Assembly: GCF_003464595.1 (NCBI RefSeq)
Contig: NZ_QRZF01000007.1
Location: forward strand, 1-64,000
DNA: 64,000 nt
Source: Bacteroides intestinalis
Lineage (GTDB): Bacteria > Bacteroidota > Bacteroidia > Bacteroidales > Bacteroidaceae
Direction of reading: 5' to 3'
Of the stretch, positions 26,158-37,028 are shown in pieces; position 1 is the first letter of the stretch, and each line of letters starts with the position of its first letter. The notes under the pieces are model-generated. The model was not told the origin of the DNA and searched no databases. It saw only the letters and a program-made list of their open reading frames with translations. The position numbers and the translations under genes were made by a program.

Positions 26158-29100
26158 TCACTGTTTTTTCGGTTTCGTCATCTTCTCCTTATGAGCCTGA
26201 TAGTAATCATTCAGTTCACGGTCTTTCTTAATCTTACGACGGTTACGTCTGATACCAATACCGGCAAATGAACAATAAAGCACGGGAACCAGAATCAGCG
26301 TCAAGATGGTAGATACTGTCAGACCACCAATTACGGCCACACCCAGCGGACGCCACATCTCAGCACCTTCACCTTGCCCTACAGCCATCGGCACCATACC
26401 GAGGATAGTAGTCAGCGTGGTCATTAATACCGGACGCAGACGGCTACGACCTGCCGTAACCACAGAGTGAAGTACCGCCATACCACGCTCGCGACAGAGT
26501 GTGATGTAGTCAATCAACACGATACCGTTCTTCACCACAATACCAATCAACATGATTCCACCCAGCAAACTCATTACGTTCAGGTTGGTGCCCGTAAAGA
26601 AGAGTGCCATCAATACACCGCTGAATGCAAATGGAATGGAGAACATGATAATAAACGGATAACTCAAAGACTCAAACTGAGCGGCCATTACAATAAATAC
26701 CAGAATGATAATCAGTACAGCCAGCGTGCCCAAGTCTGAGAACGAGTCCTGCTGGTCCTCGTACGAACCCGAAATCTGGATAGAAATACCGCTCGGCAAG
26801 TCCATCTTATCGACAATGGCATTACCATCAGCCACCACGTCGCCCAACGGAACTCCGGAAATAACGGCGGATACTGTCACAATACGTTCACGGTCCTTAC
26901 GCTCGATAGTAGGAGGAGCCGAGCGCTCAACTACTTTACCAAGGTCCTTCACACGGATACCTTCACCGGAAGGTGTATAAATAAGGATGTTCTCCAAATC
27001 TTCAATCTTTGTACGGAACTCAGGAGCATAACGTACACGGATGTCGTACTCATCACCATCCTCACGATAATAAGAAGCCAATGCTCCGTTCACACGGTTA
27101 CGCAGATAACCGGAAGCAGTGGAGAGATTCAGTCCATGTAATGCCAGTTTCTCACGATCGAAGTCTACCTGATATTCAGGTTGATAATCCTGACGGCTGA
27201 TGTTTACTTCACTCACTCCTTTTACATTCAGCAGTTTCTCTTTCAGTTCGGCCGAGACTTTATCCGTAGCGGTAAAATCATAACCATATACTTCAAAGTC
27301 GGCACTGGCCTGGGCACTCATACCACCGGTACTACCACCCAAAATTACCTGTGCCTTATCCAACTCGGGATAGGCCTTCAAGTCTTCACGCATCTCATCA
27401 CAGACCGTTTCCAATTTGACTTTACGGTCGCCCGGGCTCACCAAACTGATGTTAAAGCTGATAATATGACTACCGTTGTCCTGCATGGAAGCAAAAGTAT
27501 TATCCGAATCAGCCTGTCCCACAGTATAATTACAAACCCTCATCACACCTTCGTAACGTTTCATCCACTTTTCCGTCAGTTCCGAAGCCAGCGCTTGCGC
27601 ACGCTCTACACGGGCACCGATGGGAAGTTGCAAGTTCACACCGATACGGCTATTATCAGCCGCCGGAAAGAACTCCGTACCAATATACTTAGCACAAAAC
27701 AAACTTGCTACAAAGAAAGTAGCACAACCGACCATAATAGTGATGCGATGGCGTACAGCCCAGTTCAAACGGTTCTGATACCACACATCGAGAGCATCGA
27801 GTCCACGTTGAATCGGCCTATAAAATGCAATGAACATCTTGCTCTGCTTCTTCTGCAAGCGCAGGAGTTGTGCACACATCATCGGCGTAAATGACAAAGC
27901 CGAAATGGTAGAAACGGTCATGATCACACACATCATCCAACCCAACTGGCGAAACAATACACCGGACATACCGCTCACCATAGTCAGCGGGAAAAATACC
28001 GCAATCATGGTCAGTGTCGAGGCAATTACGGAGATGGCCACCTCATTCGTGGCATGAACCGCCGCCTGCTTCGGCTCGGACCCTCGTTCAATATGGGTCG
28101 TCACATTCTCAAGCACTACAATAGCATCGTCCACCACATTACCGATAGCAATGGAAAGACAAGAAAGCGAAATAATATTCAGCGAACCGCCGTCTATAAT
28201 ACCCAAATAGATGAATGAGGCTACCAATGACATTGGGATAGTGATACAGATAATAACCGTAGCACGCCAACGTCCCAAGAATACAAATACCACTAGAATT
28301 ACGAATAGCATGGCGTACATGATAGTCTCTTCCAAACTGTCAATGGTATTCAGAATGTTATCGGAAGTATTGACAATAATACCCAGTTTCACGTCACTCG
28401 GCAACGATTTTTGCAACTGCGGCAGCATATCGATAACCTTCTGAGAAATAGCCACAGAGTTGGCACCGGATTGCTTCTGTACCACAATCATAGCACCTTG
28501 TACACCATTACTATACGTCTTTTGCGCACGTTCTTCCACAGAGTCTACCACTGTTGCCACATCGCGCAAATAAACGGAAGCTCCATTGTGCGTACCTACT
28601 ACGATATTCTCCATCTCCTTGGGGTCCTTAAACTCTCCCTCTACACGAAGTGAATAGGTATTGTTTCCCACATCGAAGGTACCACCCGGTGTATTGCGGT
28701 TTTCAGCACTAATAATAGAACTAATGGTCTCCACTGAAAGATTATAAGCATCCAGTTTGTTAGGATCGCAATAAACATTCACCTCACGTTTGGGTGCACC
28801 GGAAATAGACACCGTACCCACACCCGGCACACGTGCCAGAGGATTCACGATGTTGTCATCCAATATTTTATAAAGTGCCGGCTGACTTTCTTCCGCCTGA
28901 ACGGAAAGCAGCAGGATAGGAATCATGTCCGTACTGAACTTAAAGATAATAGGTGTCTCCACTTCATCGGGAAGCTGAGAGCTTACCATATCCAGTTTAT
29001 CGCGTACATCATTCGTCAGCACATCTATATCATATCCATATTCAAACTCCAGTGTAATCACAGAGATATTTTCTGAAGATCTGGAAGTAATATGCTTTAG

Positions 29101-29328
29101 GTTGCTGACAGAGTTCAGCGTATTTTCTAACGGACGGGTCACGTTGTTCTCAATATCCGACGCACTGGCTCCCGCATAGGAAGTCATCACCATGATGGTG
29201 TTGGTCTCGATATCCGGGTAAAGGTCCACCGGTAATTTTGACAAAGAGAACAGACCAAATATCGCTACTGCCAAAAAGCAGAGCGAGGTCATAATCGGTT
29301 TTTTAACCGCTCCTTCGTATAAACTCAT
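26158..29328 (-). CDS. RND multidrug efflux pump, HAE1 family (second system)
   Basis: A 1056-residue inner membrane pump. It begins [16 protein letters not shown] and has the 12-helix, two-loop RND layout. The TM4 proton-relay pair is in [14 protein letters not shown], and the late part has [21 protein letters not shown]. The sequence differs clearly from the first pump in this window. It lies in a tetR-tolC-adaptor-pump operon; the export substrate is unknown. The last ~30 residues form a basic, cytoplasmic tail. Confidence 0.95.
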   Translation of the reverse strand: MSLYEGAVKKPIMTSLCFLAVAIFGLFSLSKLPVDLYPDIETNTIMVMTSYAGASASDIENNVTRPLENTLNSVSNLKHITSRSSENISVITLEFEYGYDIDVLTNDVRDKLDMVSSQLPDEVETPIIFKFSTDMIPILLLSVQAEESQPALYKILDDNIVNPLARVPGVGTVSISGAPKREVNVYCDPNKLDAYNLSVETISSIISAENRNTPGGTFDVGNNTYSLRVEGEFKDPKEMENIVVGTHNGASVYLRDVATVVDSVEERAQKTYSNGVQGAMIVVQKQSGANSVAISQKVIDMLPQLQKSLPSDVKLGIIVNTSDNILNTIDSLEETIMYAMLFVILVVFVFLGRWRATVIICITIPMSLVASFIYLGIIDGGSLNIISLSCLSIAIGNVVDDAIVVLENVTTHIERGSEPKQAAVHATNEVAISVIASTLTMIAVFFPLTMVSGMSGVLFRQLGWMMCVIMTVSTISALSFTPMMCAQLLRLQKKQSKMFIAFYRPIQRGLDALDVWYQNRLNWAVRHRITIMVGCATFFVASLFCAKYIGTEFFPAADNSRIGVNLQLPIGARVERAQALASELTEKWMKRYEGVMRVCNYTVGQADSDNTFASMQDNGSHIISFNISLVSPGDRKVKLETVCDEMREDLKAYPELDKAQVILGGSTGGMSAQASADFEVYGYDFTATDKVSAELKEKLLNVKGVSEVNISRQDYQPEYQVDFDREKLALHGLNLSTASGYLRNRVNGALASYYREDGDEYDIRVRYAPEFRTKIEDLENILIYTPSGEGIRVKDLGKVVERSAPPTIERKDRERIVTVSAVISGVPLGDVVADGNAIVDKMDLPSGISIQISGSYEDQQDSFSDLGTLAVLIIILVFIVMAAQFESLSYPFIIMFSIPFAFSGVLMALFFTGTNLNVMSLLGGIMLIGIVVKNGIVLIDYITLCRERGMAVLHSVVTAGRSRLRPVLMTTLTTILGMVPMAVGQGEGAEMWRPLGVAVIGGLTVSTILTLILVPVLYCSFAGIGIRRNRRKIKKDRELNDYYQAHKEKMTKPKKQ

Positions 29329-29337
29329 GTTATTTAA

Positions 29338-29424
29338 TGATGAATTTTTAATTATTAATTATGAATTGGCTGCGCTATCATGCCGCACGGTAGTTCATAA
29401 TTAATAATTCATAATTAATAATTA
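29338..29424. repeat. Palindromic element with GC-rich tip inside operon
   Basis: AT-rich arms made of AATTATTAATT and AATTCATAATT words flank a GC-rich tip (GGCTGCGCTATCATGCCG). It lies between the adaptor and pump genes of one operon. The tip motif GCGCT...TGCCG recurs, inverted, in the loop of the hairpin at 11940-12014, and TGCGC occurs at bases 4-8. Confidence 0.8.
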
Positions 29425-30441
29425 TTTCTCGACTTCTACTTCTACGCCATCAGCCAACTTGGACTGTCCTGCAACGACCACCTGCGAATTGTTATCCACA
29501 CCGGAAATCAACTCATATTCCGTATCCATACGACGTCCCAGTTCAACTTTGTTATAAGAAACTTTTCCGTCCTTATATACATATACATAGCGGTCGCCGG
29601 AACCGGCACGTTTCACAATAGCCAAATCGGGCACAACTACGTGCTCCTGTGTTCCGAAGTTCAGTGTTACACGTGCAAACATACCCGGACGGACTTTCTG
29701 GTCACGGTTAGTTAAACGCACTTCAACAGGGAAAGTACGGGTATTCGAATCAATGGTCGGATAAACCAGATTTATCGTTCCTTCAAACTCTTCATCGCCA
29801 TACACGTCTACCTTAACAGCCACGGGAGCGCCCTTCTTTACTTTCGCAAAGTAGCCTTCGGAAACGTTGATCATCAGTTTCACCGGAGTGATTTGCTCTA
29901 CTACCAACACCGGATCACCTCCACTGTACATATCGCCGTTATCGTAATTACGAGCTGTCACCACACCATTGATGGGGCTGAGCAACGCAGTATTTTCCAA
30001 CAGATTCTTATACGTTGTCTTCTGTACGTCCAATGCCATTTTGGCCGCATCCCATTCTGATTTGGAAGTACCGCCCACCTTATATAATTCGTCGGTACGC
30101 TTGAACTCTATTTCCTGATTGTCCAAACGAAACTTAGCTTGTTTCAGGTTGGCAGCATCCATCTGCACCAATTTCTGACCTTTAGATACACGGTCACCCA
30201 CTTCCACAAATATCTGATCGATACGCACCGGAGAAGAAGGAGCAATATTGTTTTTCACTTCTGCCTGAACAGTAGCAGTATATTCTTGTATCTGGTCTAC
30301 AGGACGTGCGGTCACAGAGGCCAGTTTAACTCTCGGTTTTTCATCCACCTTTTCAGCTGTAGCCTTGTCTTTCTCTCCACCACCGCATGAGCTCAGCAGA
30401 GCAACTGCCACCAGGGCAATTAATTGAATACTTTTTTTCAT
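29422..30441 (-). CDS. RND efflux periplasmic adaptor lipoprotein (second system)
   Basis: A 339-residue membrane fusion protein. The lipobox ALLSSC gives Cys19. The adaptor layout is lipoyl-like half (QIFVEVGDRVSKGQKLVQMD), short coiled coil, second lipoyl half (LLSPINGVVTARNYDNGDMYSGG) and beta-barrel (GEEFEGTINLVYP-like). The coiled coil is shorter than in the first adaptor. It connects the pump to the TolC-like channel encoded 24 bp upstream. Confidence 0.92.
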   Translation of the reverse strand: MKKSIQLIALVAVALLSSCGGGEKDKATAEKVDEKPRVKLASVTARPVDQIQEYTATVQAEVKNNIAPSSPVRIDQIFVEVGDRVSKGQKLVQMDAANLKQAKFRLDNQEIEFKRTDELYKVGGTSKSEWDAAKMALDVQKTTYKNLLENTALLSPINGVVTARNYDNGDMYSGGDPVLVVEQITPVKLMINVSEGYFAKVKKGAPVAVKVDVYGDEEFEGTINLVYPTIDSNTRTFPVEVRLTNRDQKVRPGMFARVTLNFGTQEHVVVPDLAIVKRAGSGDRYVYVYKDGKVSYNKVELGRRMDTEYELISGVDNNSQVVVAGQSKLADGVEVEVEK

Positions 30442-30465
30442 ATCGTTGTGATTTTTCTTTTTTAC

Positions 30466-31815
30466 TTATTTAATTGAATAGTCGCGACCCAAAACCTGGT
30501 CAAGATCAGCCTTAGATACCAGATAGTCGTAAATAGATTGGTTATAAGTCAGTTCAGCCTGAGTTAATGATACTTGGGAACTGTTCAATTCCAGCACTGT
30601 ACCTTTACCTACTTCATAGCGCTTCCCGGCTATTTCCACTGCCTTCTGAGCCTGCATTACGTTCTCTTTATTACTTACCACCTGCTCTGAACTTGCTGCC
30701 ATGTTATTCTGGTAACTGGTAATCTGCATATTCAGTTTACGCTCAGTATCCGTGCGGTTTTCCTTTAGCTGGTTGATCTGAATTCGTGCGGTTTTCAGTT
30801 TCGTAAAGTTACTGGCCTTATAAAGAGGGATATTCAGGGTAAATACCAAAGCTGAACTTCCACCCCAATTATAGTTGAACACATTCCAGTTATTATTATA
30901 CAATGACTGGTATTGATAAGAATAGTTCATTCCCAGTGTCGGCATGAAGTTTGTTTTCAGAGATTTCAAACTCTGATTGAGCATCTTCATGTTCAAGTCG
31001 AACTGCTTCATTGTGGTATTGTTCACCAAACCTTCATTCAATTCATTCAGCTGGTTAGCAAACAAATCAGTCTCATAATTAGCCAGATTATCGGCAATCT
31101 TGAGATCGAAGTCTTCCGTTATTCCCATCAGCACTTTCAGTTGAAGTTTGGATAAGGTAACGGCATTTCCCGCTGAAATGACATTCGGCTTTACACTACG
31201 CATTTGTACTTCAGCGCTAATCTTATCAAATTCGCTGACAGCTCCCTGCTGGTATTTCGCATTAACCACGTTATAATTGTCTTCCGACAATTTATAACTC
31301 TTCTGCAAAACCTCATAAGAGTCTTGTGCCAACATCAACTGATAATACGCTTTCGTAACCTGGTTCACCAGATCCTGCTTAGAAGCACGAGATTTTTCTA
31401 CCGCCAATTCTATGTCGGTTTTCGTCATAGACATTGCTTTGTAGACTGAAGGGGCAAATAACGGTAAGCTGATATTCAAGGTTCCGCTTACTGTATTCGA
31501 ATCGTCCTGACCCATTTTAAAAGACTGGCCGCCGAGATTCATTTGAGCCGCCGTAATTGTATGGTTCCATGTTCCACCAATACTGGCTTCCGGCAACAAA
31601 CTCTGCCAGGTCTCCTTGTTAGCCACTTTTTTCAGGGCTATTTCCTCTTCGGCAACCTTTATCGTAGGATTATCACTAAGTGCGATTTCCAGTGCTTTGT
31701 CGAGGGTCAAGGTTAGGGTTTCTGTCGTCTCCTGTGCCTGTATATGGCCTATAGCCAATAAAAGGAACACAGTCAACATAATTTTCTTGCTTGCCAAAAA
31801 TAGTTGTCTGTCCAT
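30466..31815 (-). CDS. TolC-family outer membrane channel
   Basis: A 449-residue TolC-like protein with a signal peptide ending in IGHIQAQ and no lipobox, unlike the channel of the first system. Two repeats of long helical hairpins are visible (KSYKLSEDNYNVVNAKYQQGAVSEFDKISAEVQ; VEIAGKRYEVGKGTVLELNSSQVSLTQAE). The start at the ATG at 31815 is preferred to an in-frame TTG at 31824. It lies 35 bp after the TetR-type gene. Confidence 0.9.
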   Translation of the reverse strand: MDRQLFLASKKIMLTVFLLLAIGHIQAQETTETLTLTLDKALEIALSDNPTIKVAEEEIALKKVANKETWQSLLPEASIGGTWNHTITAAQMNLGGQSFKMGQDDSNTVSGTLNISLPLFAPSVYKAMSMTKTDIELAVEKSRASKQDLVNQVTKAYYQLMLAQDSYEVLQKSYKLSEDNYNVVNAKYQQGAVSEFDKISAEVQMRSVKPNVISAGNAVTLSKLQLKVLMGITEDFDLKIADNLANYETDLFANQLNELNEGLVNNTTMKQFDLNMKMLNQSLKSLKTNFMPTLGMNYSYQYQSLYNNNWNVFNYNWGGSSALVFTLNIPLYKASNFTKLKTARIQINQLKENRTDTERKLNMQITSYQNNMAASSEQVVSNKENVMQAQKAVEIAGKRYEVGKGTVLELNSSQVSLTQAELTYNQSIYDYLVSKADLDQVLGRDYSIK

Positions 31816-31850
31816 AAAAATCAATCTGTATGTTTATTAGGATTATTCTT

Positions 31851-32510
31851 TTATTCCGTATTGGACTGTCGATCCTTACGATATTCCCGGATAAATTCTT
31901 CCAGTTTGCGAGCGCCCTTTTCTGTTGATATTCCCCGAAGATAGGTGAACATGATAGATTCATATACTTCCAGGAAAGAATGGTCTTTGCAAAGATCCGT
32001 ATTCATCAGCAAGTCTAGCTGTTCGCGCACTAACAGGTTTACAATCGTAAAATTTACGTCATCGCGGAAATATCCCTGCTGTATACCCAGCTTAAAGAAG
32101 GCAATCGTTTCCTCAGAATCGCGGTTGCGACGCTTCATCAATTCTGCATAGACTTTGGGGTATTTCTTGATATCTTCGAAAAACTTTTTATTAGTATTGT
32201 GAAACTTCTCAATACTCCGTTGGTAGAGTTTTAACAAAACTTCCAATACATTCGAAGCCTTTTCATAGACATCTTTCACGTAAGCGTCTCCCTCACGCTG
32301 GGCCTTCAGGAGGCATTCCATAAGTAAGGTTTCTTTATCAGAAAACACCTCATACAAAGTACGTTTGGAGATGCCCAGTGCCGCAGCAATATCATCCATT
32401 GTAATGCTCTTGATACCATGGGTAGCAAAAGATTTCAGAGCAGTATCGATGATACGCTCCCGTAACTCTAATCTTTGAGGGTGTTCTTTCACATTGTCGC
32501 CCGTTTTCAT
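31851..32510 (-). CDS. TetR-family transcriptional regulator
   Basis: A 219-residue regulator. The N-terminal helix-turn-helix is at about 20-65 (IIDTALKSFATHGIKSITMDDIAAALGISKRTLYEVFSDK), the TetR signature. The rest is a helical ligand-binding and dimerisation domain. It is the first gene of a tetR-tolC-adaptor-pump operon, and a palindrome covers the promoter (32591-32614), so it probably represses its own operon until a ligand binds. The ligand is unknown. Confidence 0.92.
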   Translation of the reverse strand: MKTGDNVKEHPQRLELRERIIDTALKSFATHGIKSITMDDIAAALGISKRTLYEVFSDKETLLMECLLKAQREGDAYVKDVYEKASNVLEVLLKLYQRSIEKFHNTNKKFFEDIKKYPKVYAELMKRRNRDSEETIAFFKLGIQQGYFRDDVNFTIVNLLVREQLDLLMNTDLCKDHSFLEVYESIMFTYLRGISTEKGARKLEEFIREYRKDRQSNTE

Positions 32511-32576
32511 TTCTATTTTCTCTTTAATTTTTTAGATTTCAAGCAGAAGAATGTCCACTTTCGGAATAAAACTGGG

Positions 32577-32614
32577 CAAATATAGAAAGAAAACTCAATT
32601 CTCCAATTGAGTTT
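32577..32614 (-). promoter_or_regulatory. Promoter and palindromic operator of tetR-RND operon
   Basis: On the minus strand TTG (32604-32606), 19 nt, then TATATTTG (32577-32584). The perfect palindrome AAACTCAATT-CTCC-AATTGAGTTT (32591-32614) covers the -33 box and much of the spacer, an ideal site for a TetR-type dimer to block the polymerase. Confidence 0.8.
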
Positions 32615-32676
32615 CCTTTGAAAGATTAACTATATTAATGTTTATTATACTTCCGGCAGATTTATTGGGAAGAATG

Positions 32677-34173
32677 TCAATAATCGAACTTCGTCCGGTT
32701 CAGAAACGCCACTGTCTTATGAATTTCCTTGTACATGACAATGTCGTCTTTAATAAAAGGGACTTCTTTACGATATTCATTCAGGAAGCGTTCCAAAGCG
32801 GGAGAGGTCTTTAGAGGGCGACGGAATTCGATACCCTGTGCAGCATTCATCAATTCAATGGAGAGAATGTGTTCCAGATTGTCCATTATACGGTATAGTT
32901 TGGTAGCTGCATTAGCTCCCATGCTGACATGATCTTCCTGTCCGTTGGAGGAAACAATGGAATCACTGCTGGCAGCATAGCAATACATCTTATTCTGGCT
33001 AACCATGGATGCAGCGGCATATTGTGGTATCATAAAACCGGAGTTCAAACCGGGATTGGCTACCAGAAATTCAGGCAGACCACGCAGTCCCATGATAAGC
33101 TGTGCCACACGCCGCTCGGAAATGTTACCTAATTCGGCAAGGGCTATGCCGAGGAAGTCATAAGAAATGGCAAGTGGCTGACCGTGGAAATTTCCGCCGG
33201 AGATGATACGGTCTTCATCGGGGAAGATAGTTGGATTGTCCGTTACGGAATTGATTTCGGTCAGCAGGACGGAAGAAACATAACGGATAGCATCTTTCGT
33301 TGCACCATGTACTTGGGGGATGCAGCGGAAAGAGTACGGATCTTGTACATGGGCTTTGTATTGAGCAATGATTTCACTTCCTTCCAGTAGCTTGCGGAAA
33401 TTATCGCCTGTCTCGATTTGTCCCCGATGCGGACGGATTTGCTGGATACAATCCATAAAAGGATCGATACGCCCATCGAAAGCTTCGAGGGAAAGAGCGG
33501 CAATAAGGTCGGCTTTCTTGGAAAGGCGGAAGGCTTTCAGAATGGCAAACACACCATTGGCACTCATAAACTGCGTACCATTGAGCAGGGCAAGACCTTC
33601 TTTACTCATAAGTTTCACCGGTTCCCAACCAAACTCATCGAGGACACTGATGGCTTCGCGCTTCTTACCTTTATAATAAACATCGCCCACACCGATAAGC
33701 GGTAGGAAAAGATTGGCAAGGGGGGCCAGATCACCGGATGCACCGAGTGAACCACGATCGTAGACAATAGGCATCACATCGTTGTTGAAGAAATCGAGGA
33801 TACGCTGCACGGTAATGACTTGCACACCACTATGTCCCAAAGAAAGGGCATGGGCTTTGAGCAGCATCATTAGTTTGACAATGACGGGACGTATTTCTTC
33901 ACCGACGCTGCAAGCATGACTTTTAATCAGGTTTTCCTGCAAAGTACCCAGTTCGTCGGGGGATATATTCTTGCTGCACAGGGAACCGAAGCCTGTGGTG
34001 ATACCGTACAAAGGCTCTTCGGACTCGGCTATCTTATGGTCGAGGTAGTCGCGGCATTTCTGTATCCGTTCTTTGGCTTCGGGAGCCAGTTCCAGTTTCA
34101 GATTCTCGTTGATAATTCGTTCGATGATGTCGAATGTGAGTTCACCGGACCCTACATGATAGACGTTTTTCAT
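32677..34173 (-). CDS. hutH: Histidine ammonia-lyase
   Basis: A 498-residue cytoplasmic enzyme that removes ammonia from histidine to give urocanate, the first step of histidine breakdown. The Ala-Ser-Gly triad that cyclises into the MIO cofactor is at 145-147 in GSLGASGDLAPLANLF. The catalytic Tyr is in YGITTGFGS (about 56). The length is usual. It is the last gene of the hut operon and its start overlaps the stop of the cyclodeaminase gene by 4 bp. Confidence 0.97.
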   Translation of the reverse strand: MKNVYHVGSGELTFDIIERIINENLKLELAPEAKERIQKCRDYLDHKIAESEEPLYGITTGFGSLCSKNISPDELGTLQENLIKSHACSVGEEIRPVIVKLMMLLKAHALSLGHSGVQVITVQRILDFFNNDVMPIVYDRGSLGASGDLAPLANLFLPLIGVGDVYYKGKKREAISVLDEFGWEPVKLMSKEGLALLNGTQFMSANGVFAILKAFRLSKKADLIAALSLEAFDGRIDPFMDCIQQIRPHRGQIETGDNFRKLLEGSEIIAQYKAHVQDPYSFRCIPQVHGATKDAIRYVSSVLLTEINSVTDNPTIFPDEDRIISGGNFHGQPLAISYDFLGIALAELGNISERRVAQLIMGLRGLPEFLVANPGLNSGFMIPQYAAASMVSQNKMYCYAASSDSIVSSNGQEDHVSMGANAATKLYRIMDNLEHILSIELMNAAQGIEFRRPLKTSPALERFLNEYRKEVPFIKDDIVMYKEIHKTVAFLNRTKFDY

Positions 34174-34799
34174 ACTCGTAATTCTTGGTTAACAACATCC
34201 AATACTTCTTTTTCACGGTCACAAGCCATGCGTTCCAGCACATCGGCTTCTCTTTGGAGTTCATCTGCAAAGGTTTTGTCTTTGATGGAACCCAGGTTGA
34301 TACGAACGTTCAGCAAGGCCCCCAGTACAGCTGTACGGGCGGACATCATGGCCACACAAGCATCAGTCACTGCATTACGGTTTCCCAAACGGGCGACATC
34401 GGCAATCACCGACATCAGTTCGTAAGCATTACGGGCTACTTGCATAGGAACGAGGGCGGCATACTTAGTAGCTTCCTGAATGGCAGCGCTGCGGACGGCT
34501 TTTTCTTCATCGGTAGCCTTGGGCATTTTGAAGCATGCAAACACCGCATCATAGGCTTCCGAGTCACGATCTATATCAGCTATGAATACGTCTTTCTCTC
34601 TCAGTGCGAGAGAAGCGATATGGTTCATAAGTTCCTCGTGTTCTTCGTAATTCTTCTTGCCGATGGTGAGGTTAGCGACCATAACGGTAAGTGCCGAAGC
34701 TACAGCACCGTTCAAGGCAGCAATGCTTCCGCCACCGGGGACAGGATCACTGCCCGCCACTTTATTCAAGAATTCTTTTACTGTTAAATCAACTAACAT
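34170..34799 (-). CDS. fchA: Formimidoyltetrahydrofolate cyclodeaminase
   Basis: A 209-residue helical enzyme that converts formiminotetrahydrofolate to methenyltetrahydrofolate and ammonia. The folate-binding PVPGGGSIAALNGAVASAL segment is at about 19-37. In animals this activity is fused to glutamate formiminotransferase; here they are separate genes of one operon. It lies between hutI and hutH and overlaps hutH by 4 bp. Confidence 0.92.
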   Translation of the reverse strand: MLVDLTVKEFLNKVAGSDPVPGGGSIAALNGAVASALTVMVANLTIGKKNYEEHEELMNHIASLALREKDVFIADIDRDSEAYDAVFACFKMPKATDEEKAVRSAAIQEATKYAALVPMQVARNAYELMSVIADVARLGNRNAVTDACVAMMSARTAVLGALLNVRINLGSIKDKTFADELQREADVLERMACDREKEVLDVVNQELRV

Positions 34800-34819
34800 G
34801 GTATTTTTCTTTAAAGGTT

Positions 34820-36073
34820 TTACAATACAGGATAAATCACACCTTCTTTAATGGTGGTATTTACGCAATTCATACCGACATAGTAAGGCAGAAAATGGTA
34901 ATTATCAGAATTCAGCACTACAAAATCTCCCTTCTTGCCTACTTCGATGCTGCCGATACTATCCGCCCGGTTCAAGGCAGCAGCCCCGTTCAAAGTGAGG
35001 GCGGTGATAGCTTCTTCAATAGTAAGATGCATATAGATGCATGCCAGAGCAAAAGTCAGCGGAATGGAACCGGAGAAACAACTGCCCGGATTGAGATCTG
35101 TGGCAAGGGCTACGGCACAACCGGAATCAATCATTTCGCGACCACGTGCATAAGGTTCTTTCAGGGCAAAAGCTGTAAGAGGGAGTAAAGTCGCAACGGT
35201 TCCGGCATCCCGCATAGCGCGGATACCAGCATCGGATGCATGCAACAGATGATCTGCGGAAACAGCGGAAAGCTCGGCAGCCAGTTCGGCACCACCCAGC
35301 GGAACTATTTCATCGGCATGAAGTTTCAATCCCAAACCATATTCCTTGGCGACTTGCAACAGACGCCGGGATTGCTCGACGGAGAAAACGCCTTGTTCGC
35401 AGAAGACATCACAAAACTCGGCCAGTTCATTTTTGGCAACGCAAGGCAAGACGTCACTGATAATGAAATCAAGGTATTCGTCCGTACGTCCCTTATATTC
35501 CTCGGGTACGGCATGCGCACCCAGAAAAGTGGATACAATATCTACCCGCTTATGCTCGTCATTATTCAGGCTACGCATGACTTTGAGTTGCAGAAGCTCC
35601 GTTTCCTTATCCAGTCCGTAGCCGCTCTTGCCTTCTACGGTAGTAACCCCCATATTACTCATTTGCTTCAAAAAACCTTCGGCTTTGGAGCGGAGTTGAA
35701 TAAAACCACATTCGCGGGTGGCCTTTACAGTGCTTACAATGCCACCACCACGCTCCATGATAGACATATAGCTTTCTCCTTTCAATCGCCAGGAGAACTC
35801 TTCGGCACGTTCGCCACCAAATACAAAGTGAGTATGCGAATCGACGAAGCCGGGTAACAGGCATTTGCCACGAGCATTGTAGTGCCAATAGCGTTGATAA
35901 TATCCGTCACGCATCTCGCCCCGGGAAGGACCGACATAGGAAATGATACCGTCGGTTACTTCTATTGTAGCATTATCAATGATGCATAGTTCACCCATCT
36001 CTTTGCCACAACGGGCGGAAAAGCCGATGGGGGTTACAACGCGGGCATTGAAAATTATCAGGTTCTCGGTCAT
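34820..36073 (-). CDS. hutI: Imidazolonepropionase
   Basis: A 417-residue amidohydrolase that opens imidazolonepropionate to N-formiminoglutamate, the third step of the pathway. The metal-binding HxH is at 80-82 in GFVDSHTHFVFGGERAEEF. Further metal or substrate residues appear in LKLHADE and in LATDLNPGS. It lies 20 bp upstream of fchA in the hut operon. Confidence 0.96.
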   Translation of the reverse strand: MTENLIIFNARVVTPIGFSARCGKEMGELCIIDNATIEVTDGIISYVGPSRGEMRDGYYQRYWHYNARGKCLLPGFVDSHTHFVFGGERAEEFSWRLKGESYMSIMERGGGIVSTVKATRECGFIQLRSKAEGFLKQMSNMGVTTVEGKSGYGLDKETELLQLKVMRSLNNDEHKRVDIVSTFLGAHAVPEEYKGRTDEYLDFIISDVLPCVAKNELAEFCDVFCEQGVFSVEQSRRLLQVAKEYGLGLKLHADEIVPLGGAELAAELSAVSADHLLHASDAGIRAMRDAGTVATLLPLTAFALKEPYARGREMIDSGCAVALATDLNPGSCFSGSIPLTFALACIYMHLTIEEAITALTLNGAAALNRADSIGSIEVGKKGDFVVLNSDNYHFLPYYVGMNCVNTTIKEGVIYPVL

Positions 36074-36118
36074 ATTAAAAAACTTTATTTGTGTAATTTG
36101 CGTTCTTTTATCATTCTA

Positions 36119-37018
36119 TTATTCTTCCATAATCCTCGCCTCAAGCACTTGTTGCATAGAGAAATTCTCTAAACCAAGATAATAAGAAGCTGTATCAATG
36201 AGCGCCTCCATCGGAACAAGGCCGATAATCTCACTCCCCACGATGCTGACCCCATAGCGACGTGCTTCTACACGGGTCAGTTCAAAAGCGCGGTAAAGGG
36301 CGGTACGGGTATAGTCTGTCATATTGATGGAGACCTGAGTAATGCCCCGGTCTTTCAACTCTACTCCCATTGCTTTGCAATAACGCAGGCCACCGCCAAT
36401 GAAACGAATCTTCTTGGCAATATCATGTGCGATATCCAGATTAGGTGTATTCAGATTGATATTGTAGGCTACCAACGGCATGCGGGCACCGATAGCAACG
36501 GTTCCGGCAGTGGCATGGCGTTCGGCAGGACCAAAGTCGGGCTGCCATTCGGGTAGCTTTATCTTTTCTGCCATACCTTCGAACTCACCTTTACGCACGG
36601 CAGCAAGATTTTCGCGATGCGGAGCGGATGCGGATTTCTCATAGAGAAAGACAGGAAGATTATAGCGTTTGCCTACCTCTGCACCTACTTCTTTGGAAAG
36701 GGCGATAGCTTCTTCCATCGTCACATTCTTGATGGGGATGAAAGGAACTACATCTACGGCACCCATACGGGGATGTTGCCCGGTATGGTGATTAAGGTCA
36801 ATAAGTTTTACAGCAATACCGATAGCTTCGAGAACGGCATCACGAAGGGGGTCCGGTTCCCCTACCACGGTTACTACCAGACGGTTGTGGTCTTCATCGT
36901 TACTGTAATCCAATAGTTTTACACCTTGTTTACCACGGAAAGGGGATATGATTTGATCTATTTTCTGCAAGTCACGTCCCTCGCTGAAGTTGGGGACACA
37001 TTCGATGATTTTATTCAT
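36119..37018 (-). CDS. ftcD: Glutamate formimidoyltransferase
   Basis: A 299-residue enzyme that transfers the formimino group from formiminoglutamate to tetrahydrofolate, releasing glutamate. It begins KIIECVPNFSEGRDL, typical of the family, with a DYSNDEDHNRLVVTVVG segment and GQHPRMGAVDVVPFIP. It matches only the N-terminal, transferase part of the animal bifunctional protein; the cyclodeaminase is the separate fchA gene. It lies 10 bp after hutU. Confidence 0.95.
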   Translation of the reverse strand: MNKIIECVPNFSEGRDLQKIDQIISPFRGKQGVKLLDYSNDEDHNRLVVTVVGEPDPLRDAVLEAIGIAVKLIDLNHHTGQHPRMGAVDVVPFIPIKNVTMEEAIALSKEVGAEVGKRYNLPVFLYEKSASAPHRENLAAVRKGEFEGMAEKIKLPEWQPDFGPAERHATAGTVAIGARMPLVAYNINLNTPNLDIAHDIAKKIRFIGGGLRYCKAMGVELKDRGITQVSINMTDYTRTALYRAFELTRVEARRYGVSIVGSEIIGLVPMEALIDTASYYLGLENFSMQQVLEARIMEE

Positions 37019-37028
37019 GATTCTCTTT

